From positions 1 through 28,141 of the forward strand of contig CAYTYO010000009.1 in NCBI GenBank assembly GCA_964441445.1: DNA of 28,141 nucleotides, read 5' to 3'. Below the pieces are notes generated by a model, which searched no databases, was not told where the DNA came from, and saw nothing but the letters and a program-made list of their open reading frames with translations. This document shows, piece after piece, positions 24,355 through 28,141 of this stretch (position 1 is the first letter of the stretch; each line of letters begins with the position of its first letter). Both the position numbers and the translations under genes were made by a program. This DNA is from XYB1-FULL-44-23 sp964441445. Lineage in GTDB: Bacteria; Patescibacteriota; Microgenomatia; CAZETR01; Amesbacteraceae.

Positions 24355-24383
24355 ATAATAGTTGTATAGCAGATTTTTAACAA
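24355..24383 (-). promoter_or_regulatory. Promoter of the cohesin / DUF5060 / SGNH-dockerin operon
   Basis: Minus strand: TTGTTA (24383-24378), 17 bp, TATTAT (24360-24355), then 4 nt to the ATG at 24350. It is the only promoter I see for the three secreted genes. Confidence 0.6.
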
Positions 24384-24516
24384 ATGCAATAATGAAAGTC
24401 AGGTCGGTTTTACATGGTCAGCTATTTATATGGCAACCATCCAGAGGGGAAAGACTATGCGTTAGTCGGACTTGAATGGTTAGTGCTAACCCGAAAAATC
24501 TCTTTAAATGCATTAC

Positions 24517-25170
24517 TTATTCTTTAAGGTCTCGTCCTAAAAATAATAATCGTACCTGTAAAAGCGGGATTGAGCCAAAACAAAAGAAGCCGATTTGTTC
24601 TAAAACGGACTCCGAAATTCCATACCACCCGCCGCCCGAACTTGAATACTTTGAACCAGCTGCGGAAATAAGCAAAATACCAGCTACAGTAAATAAAATA
24701 CTGAAGCTTGGTCGCTTTTTTTGCTCTTTAAATGTCCCGTTCTTACCTAATACGCTCAATAAAATTGAGGCAAATATTATTCCTACTATCGTAGCCAGTA
24801 TATATTTCGCCATATCTACAGCCAGGTTAGTTCCCAACACACCCATTTTTATAAAATTCTGTCGGAACTCCGGAATTACCAAGGAAACAAAGTAAACGCT
24901 CAACGAAAACGCCAGAGTAAATCTGGTTAATAACCCTGAGGCAAAGTCAACGGCGTATCTTTTAGAAATAACCTGGAACTGTTGCTGAAACGCTTTTCTC
25001 AAATAAAGAGTCAAAACAGACATTACAACTAATAGTAATAATGTCGGGAGTGACTTACCAAGGTCGAAAGTAAAATAAATTAATGTCAGCCCCAGCGAAT
25101 ACAAAATAACAAAATACACCGAGAAAAATGTCACTGCTTCACCAATCGCTCTTAATGCAAAAGAAAACAT
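24517..25170 (-). CDS. Multi-spanning membrane protein of unknown function
   Basis: 217 aa with about six hydrophobic segments (roughly 12-34, 41-56, 84-101, 118-141, 156-171 and 186-208) separated by short basic loops such as LRKAFQQQFQVISKRY and GKNGTFKEQKKR. No catalytic motif, family signature or signal peptide is recognised. A TATAAA 6 nt before the ATG supports the start. It lies between the secreted-protein operon and the tRNA cluster, all on the minus strand. The 127-bp gap to the next gene (24390-24516) shows only a weak GGTTAG/CTAACC hairpin. Confidence 0.65.
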   Translation of the reverse strand: MFSFALRAIGEAVTFFSVYFVILYSLGLTLIYFTFDLGKSLPTLLLLVVMSVLTLYLRKAFQQQFQVISKRYAVDFASGLLTRFTLAFSLSVYFVSLVIPEFRQNFIKMGVLGTNLAVDMAKYILATIVGIIFASILLSVLGKNGTFKEQKKRPSFSILFTVAGILLISAAGSKYSSSGGGWYGISESVLEQIGFFCFGSIPLLQVRLLFLGRDLKE

Positions 25171-25176
25171 AATGAT

Positions 25177-25182
25177 TTTATA
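25177..25182 (-). promoter_or_regulatory. -10 element of the unknown membrane gene
   Basis: TATAAA on the minus strand with a 6-nt gap to the ATG at 25170. No good -35. Confidence 0.3.
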
Positions 25183-25213
25183 ACCTAAAACTCAATTTCT
25201 AAATTTATCTTAG

Positions 25214-25284
25214 CTGCGGGGCTAGGATTCGAACCTAGATAAGCAGATCCAAAGTCTGCTGTCCTACCATTAGACGATCCCGCA
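25214..25284 (-). tRNA. tRNA-Gln (anticodon TTG)
   Basis: 71-nt cloverleaf. Acceptor begins UGCGGG pairing with CCCGCA (U1-A72, typical for Gln), with one A-C mismatch at 7-66. D arm GTCT/GGAC; anticodon stem GCAGA/TCTGC with loop CTTTGGA giving anticodon TTG; T arm CTAGG-TTCGAAT-CCTAG; discriminator G. CCA is not encoded. Confidence 0.92.
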
Positions 25285-25403
25285 TTAATCCGACCTACCG
25301 ATTTTAACTCAGATATGTCTCTGTTTCCAAAACTTGTCCTTTGTCTTTCTTTACTTAGTAAAAAATAGGGGGGTAACAACCCTGAATCTTTTTATGTTAC
25401 TTG

Positions 25404-25475
25404 TGGGCCCGGTGGGAGTCGAACCCACAACCGCTTCCTTAAGAGGGAATTGCTCTGCCATTGAGCTACGGACCC
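25404..25475 (-). tRNA. tRNA-Lys (anticodon CTT)
   Basis: 72-nt cloverleaf. Acceptor GGGTCCG pairs fully with CGGGCCC (one G-U); D arm GCTC/GAGC; anticodon loop CTCTTAA gives CTT; T arm GTGGG-TTCGACT-CCCAC; discriminator A. CCA is not encoded. The 119 bp between this and tRNA-Gln (25285-25403) show no further RNA gene. Confidence 0.93.
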
Positions 25476-25506
25476 GCTAGCTAAAAGCATTTTAACTCAA
25501 AGAATG

Positions 25507-25578
25507 TGCCCTTGGGGGGAATCGAACCCTCATCTTCTCCTTAGAAGGGAGTTGCTCTATCCATTGAGCTACAAGGGC
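25507..25578 (-). tRNA. tRNA-Arg (anticodon TCT)
   Basis: 72-nt cloverleaf. Acceptor GCCCTTG/CAAGGGC; D arm GCTC/GAGC; anticodon loop CTTCTAA gives TCT; T arm GAGGG-TTCGATT-CCCCC with one A-C mismatch (50-64); discriminator A. CCA is not encoded. It is the first of three tRNAs transcribed leftwards after the sortase-like gene. Confidence 0.92.
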
Positions 25579-25635
25579 AAAATTAAACCTTCTGCATCAT
25601 TTTACCGCTGACTTGCCCGAGTATCTAGTAAAACC

Positions 25636-28059
25636 TCACCTCGGTTGGTTTAATACCTCACCGTGTAACAGAACCGCCTTTTGCACACCAAATATGTTGT
25701 CAAACTGCTCTTGGCTGGTTATCTCTATCTTCTTAACCTTTCCCGTTCCCCCAAAACCATTAGCATCCGAAACCGTCAAAGTTTCACCATTCACTGTTTC
25801 GACCACCACCACATGACCAATATAATGACCAGACTTATCTTTACCCCCCCGGTCCCAATTAAGTATTAGATCACCGGGCTCTAGCCATAAATAAGGAACA
25901 GCCCCAGTCCAAAACTCCTGGTTTCTTCCAGTTTCCACATATTCAAACTTAGGACTCTCGGCCAACACTTTAACTTCTTCCGGTACAATACCAGACGGAC
26001 CGGTTTTTTCATATCCTCCCAGATTTGTCGGACCATCCAAACTTCCGAAGTGTAATAAATTCGTGATCATTGCCCAGCCCAAACACTGCATCCCCTTACC
26101 TCCATCGGGAAAAGCTTCAGTTTGAGGATTTACAAAATTAAGTAACACCCTCTCCATTTCTGGCTTAATCTCTTCAGGAAGATCAGAAAACCATTGTGAA
26201 TCCATTAGATAATCTCCCATCATCTTGTACCCACTTTCAGGAAAAGCATTTACAACCCCCGCTAAATAATCAAGATCAAAACCTCGCTCTTTATCCACTA
26301 ACCATTTTTCACTATCTCCAAAATCCTGACTCGCATAGTTTGCCAATTCGATCTGTGAATCGGCTTCCGTCCTTTCCATCCCCTTTAGAGGAACTTTACT
26401 GTCGTCTACTCTAACCGTAGAAATAATTATTCTCTCATCCCAGCCTGAAAACAAACCCGATGATTCACAAGATACGAAGTCGATCCCGGATTGGCTGGTC
26501 CACTTTATTAGATCATCAAGTTGTTGTTGGGACGCCCCACTTTCACGCAAACTTGCTTCGTATATTTCCGCAATTCCCTGTACTACCATCACACCTTCAA
26601 CCTTTTCCCTTGGGTATGATCTAGCTTTCTTTAACACATCCGGTGATGTCTTCAGTCTCGCCACCACACGTAATTTCACTTCTTTGCCGTTCTGATTAGT
26701 GGTTATAATATCTCCTAACTTAAGCTTCTCCAAACTCTCGCCCGGAAAGCCTATTCCGTTATGTGTAAATAATGCGGTGCGTATTGATCCTGGTTCAGGA
26801 GCCGATTCAACAATATACTTGGCAGTCTCGTTGTTCCATTTGCCTAAAGTGCTTTCCAAATCCTGGTAACTTGGCCTACCGTCGGTACCTGGAAACATCA
26901 TCCGTAATTGTTCCTGTGACAACTTACCCCGCCAATCCTCAAACAATTGACGCAATGCTGGCCATGAATTGTACCTGTTAGCAAATACATATACAGGAAA
27001 CGTCTTTCCGTCCGGCAAAGAATATTTAAAGTCCCGGGTCAAGTCCAAACCTTTCATCTCAAACGGAATCGTCTCGTTTTCTTTAACCGGTTTGTTTGTT
27101 TCCGGAACAACTGTCGGCACGCCCATCATTTCATTTCCTGGTTGCCGGATTGACTTATACTGGGCAGCTCGCAATTTACCTTCGGCCTTTCCTCCGTTTA
27201 AAGATGGGGGAGTAGGCGTTGAGAATTCTCCTTTAACTGAAATAGTTCCACTATCATTGAGTGCGAATATCCCTAGACAAGCCAATGTAGTCACAAATAT
27301 TGTTGTCGCCCACACCCTTCTCATTGGCATTATCTCTCTCACTCTATCTACAGCCCTGTTCAATTTTTCCTGCCAGCTTAAATTTTTCCCCTCCCGAACT
27401 ACATTCTGTACCGCTAAAGCAAATTGATTTTGGTTGCTTCTTAACGTCCGTTCCCAAATTTCTATTTGTAATTGTTCTTCCAAATCCTCTGTCTGTTTCA
27501 ATCTTTCAGCCATGACAAAATCTGCCATCTGCTGTAAGTTATTAAACTTAAGACTTTCATTTTTTTCACTCACTGTGATCAGTCCCAATAATCCTGGTGC
27601 TAACACTTCCAAACTTTTTTGCGCCACCATCCGGCGTTCGCTAAATTCGATGTCATGAATATCAGGATCTACATATTTTTCTGCAGCCTGCAACATCCGC
27701 CTTTCCAACCTCACGATTTCGTTGGCCATCCGGGACAAAGAAACATGGCGCAACTCTGCGCCCTCTTTCCAGACCTTCTCCAATTCCGAACCACTTCCAT
27801 CCAATCGTGAGATCAGTTTCTGCTTTTCCTGATGGGCCAACCGTGCCCGAAAGGATCTAACTGCAAAAGGATACATTTCTTCAGGAATCTCCTGCAAAGT
27901 TTCTTGAGCTCTCTCCCGCAATATACGTGGGTCATCTATCCCTCCATAGTCATACCAGAATTTATTCCACAATCTCCCCATCGCTTCCCGTCCATCCTGA
28001 GTTAGTTTTTGATTTTCCACCAAAACAGCGGGTCTTTCACCGCTTTGTTTAATTTCCAT
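25636..28059 (-). CDS. Large membrane protein fusing a sortase-like domain to a CHAP-like cysteine peptidase
   Basis: 807 aa from the ATG at 28059; an in-frame ATG at 28083 adds 8 residues, but a TACAAT lies exactly 6 nt before 28059. Residues 1-245 are cytoplasmic, helical and charged. A single membrane helix follows (about 249-267, TTIFVTTLACLGIFAL), then a disordered PT/Gly stretch. About 345-555 is sortase-like: ALFTHNGIGF (His 433), SLEKLKLGDIITTNQNGK, FVSCESSG (Cys 531) and DERIIISTVRV (Arg 543), i.e. the His-Cys-Arg triad in order. About 640-800 is CHAP/NlpC-like: GKGMQCLGWAM (Cys 659), LEPGDLILNWDRGG, GHYIGHVVVVE (His 749) and LTVSDANG (Asn 767). A cell-wall attachment enzyme joined to a wall hydrolase is the natural reading. 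Family calls are from motif order and spacing. Confidence 0.75.
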   Translation of the reverse strand: MEIKQSGERPAVLVENQKLTQDGREAMGRLWNKFWYDYGGIDDPRILRERAQETLQEIPEEMYPFAVRSFRARLAHQEKQKLISRLDGSGSELEKVWKEGAELRHVSLSRMANEIVRLERRMLQAAEKYVDPDIHDIEFSERRMVAQKSLEVLAPGLLGLITVSEKNESLKFNNLQQMADFVMAERLKQTEDLEEQLQIEIWERTLRSNQNQFALAVQNVVREGKNLSWQEKLNRAVDRVREIMPMRRVWATTIFVTTLACLGIFALNDSGTISVKGEFSTPTPPSLNGGKAEGKLRAAQYKSIRQPGNEMMGVPTVVPETNKPVKENETIPFEMKGLDLTRDFKYSLPDGKTFPVYVFANRYNSWPALRQLFEDWRGKLSQEQLRMMFPGTDGRPSYQDLESTLGKWNNETAKYIVESAPEPGSIRTALFTHNGIGFPGESLEKLKLGDIITTNQNGKEVKLRVVARLKTSPDVLKKARSYPREKVEGVMVVQGIAEIYEASLRESGASQQQLDDLIKWTSQSGIDFVSCESSGLFSGWDERIIISTVRVDDSKVPLKGMERTEADSQIELANYASQDFGDSEKWLVDKERGFDLDYLAGVVNAFPESGYKMMGDYLMDSQWFSDLPEEIKPEMERVLLNFVNPQTEAFPDGGKGMQCLGWAMITNLLHFGSLDGPTNLGGYEKTGPSGIVPEEVKVLAESPKFEYVETGRNQEFWTGAVPYLWLEPGDLILNWDRGGKDKSGHYIGHVVVVETVNGETLTVSDANGFGGTGKVKKIEITSQEQFDNIFGVQKAVLLHGEVLNQPR

Positions 28060-28065
28060 TCTTTG

Positions 28066-28071
28066 ATTGTA
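28066..28071 (-). promoter_or_regulatory. -10 element of the sortase-CHAP gene
   Basis: TACAAT on the minus strand, 6 nt before the ATG at 28059. The -35 region is poor. The remaining 58 bp to the window edge hold only a small CTTCGG/CCGAAG hairpin (28108-28127). Confidence 0.3.
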
Positions 28072-28141
28072 CCGTTCATACATATAATCGGCCAGTTTTC
28101 GTTTTCACTTCGGTCTAATCTCCGAAGACAAACTCATCAGT

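Noticed and set aside
24478..24491. GGTTAG-TG-CTAACC inverted repeat as a terminator
   Set aside because: A 2-nt loop and no T-run on either side; too short to support.
25285..25403. Possible fourth tRNA between tRNA-Gln and tRNA-Lys
   Set aside because: No T-arm TTCGA-type loop or acceptor pairing could be found in this stretch.
28108..28127. CTTCGG/CCGAAG hairpin near the right edge as a terminator
   Set aside because: Six-bp stem with no T-tract on either strand; the flanking gene beyond the window is not visible.
1..28141. CRISPR array, insertion sequence or integron-type repeats
   Set aside because: No regularly spaced direct repeats, transposase frame or paired terminal repeats were seen.

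Overview
The window looks like a chromosomal piece of a Candidate Phyla Radiation (Patescibacteria) bacterium, probably from the Microgenomates side. This is inferred from the short versions of standard proteins (RsmI 226 aa, UvrC 424 aa without its C-terminal HhH domain), a bifunctional archaeal-type phosphoglucose/phosphomannose isomerase, SecG next to a lone membrane-anchored oligopeptide-binding protein, and surface proteins with cohesin, dockerin and sortase-like modules. Genes end in TAA, TAG and TGA alike, so the standard bacterial code applies and the UGA-recoding Gracilibacteria/SR1 lineages are excluded. Genes are tightly packed, with several overlaps.

Layout. 1-202: 3' end of a probable DNA polymerase III delta gene with an apparent one-base frameshift. 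222-6465 (+): a carbon-metabolism operon, pgi/pmi - ppsA - eno - gpmI, linking hexose phosphates to the lower glycolytic/gluconeogenic steps. 6415-8443: rsmI (-), a DedA membrane protein (+) and lexA (-). 8473-16527: nucleotide excision repair, with uvrB divergent from lexA, a NUDIX hydrolase (-), then uvrA, a secreted/anchored protein and uvrC (+). 16568-18606: a four-helix membrane protein (phage-holin-4 type), secG and an ABC peptide-binding protein. 18640-19196: an Hsp20 gene with a CIRCE operator, a full Shine-Dalgarno and a terminator. 19214-20774: a CcdA-like / helical protein / thioredoxin operon in which the thioredoxin reading frame carries an in-frame amber codon. 20757-21260 (-): a VIT1/CCC1-type transporter. 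21345-24350 (-): three secreted proteins in one reading frame separated only by TAG stops: a cohesin-bearing surface protein, an isolated DUF5060-like module and an SGNH-like hydrolase with two dockerin repeats. 24517-25170 (-): an unknown membrane protein. 25214-25578 (-): tRNA-Gln, tRNA-Lys and tRNA-Arg. 25636-28059 (-): a large protein that appears to fuse a sortase-like domain to a CHAP-like cysteine peptidase domain behind a cytoplasmic helical region.

Two themes stand out. First, the right third is a cell-surface block: a matched cohesin/dockerin pair, a sugar-binding-type module, and a sortase-CHAP enzyme. It suggests a small, self-contained surface assembly made by a reduced-genome bacterium. 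Second, many genes have a -10 hexamer ending 4-10 nt (often exactly 6 nt) before the start codon, which predicts leaderless mRNAs. The heat-shock gene, with a leader and a perfect Shine-Dalgarno, is the exception.

All calls come from reading the sequence. No database search or structure prediction was run.
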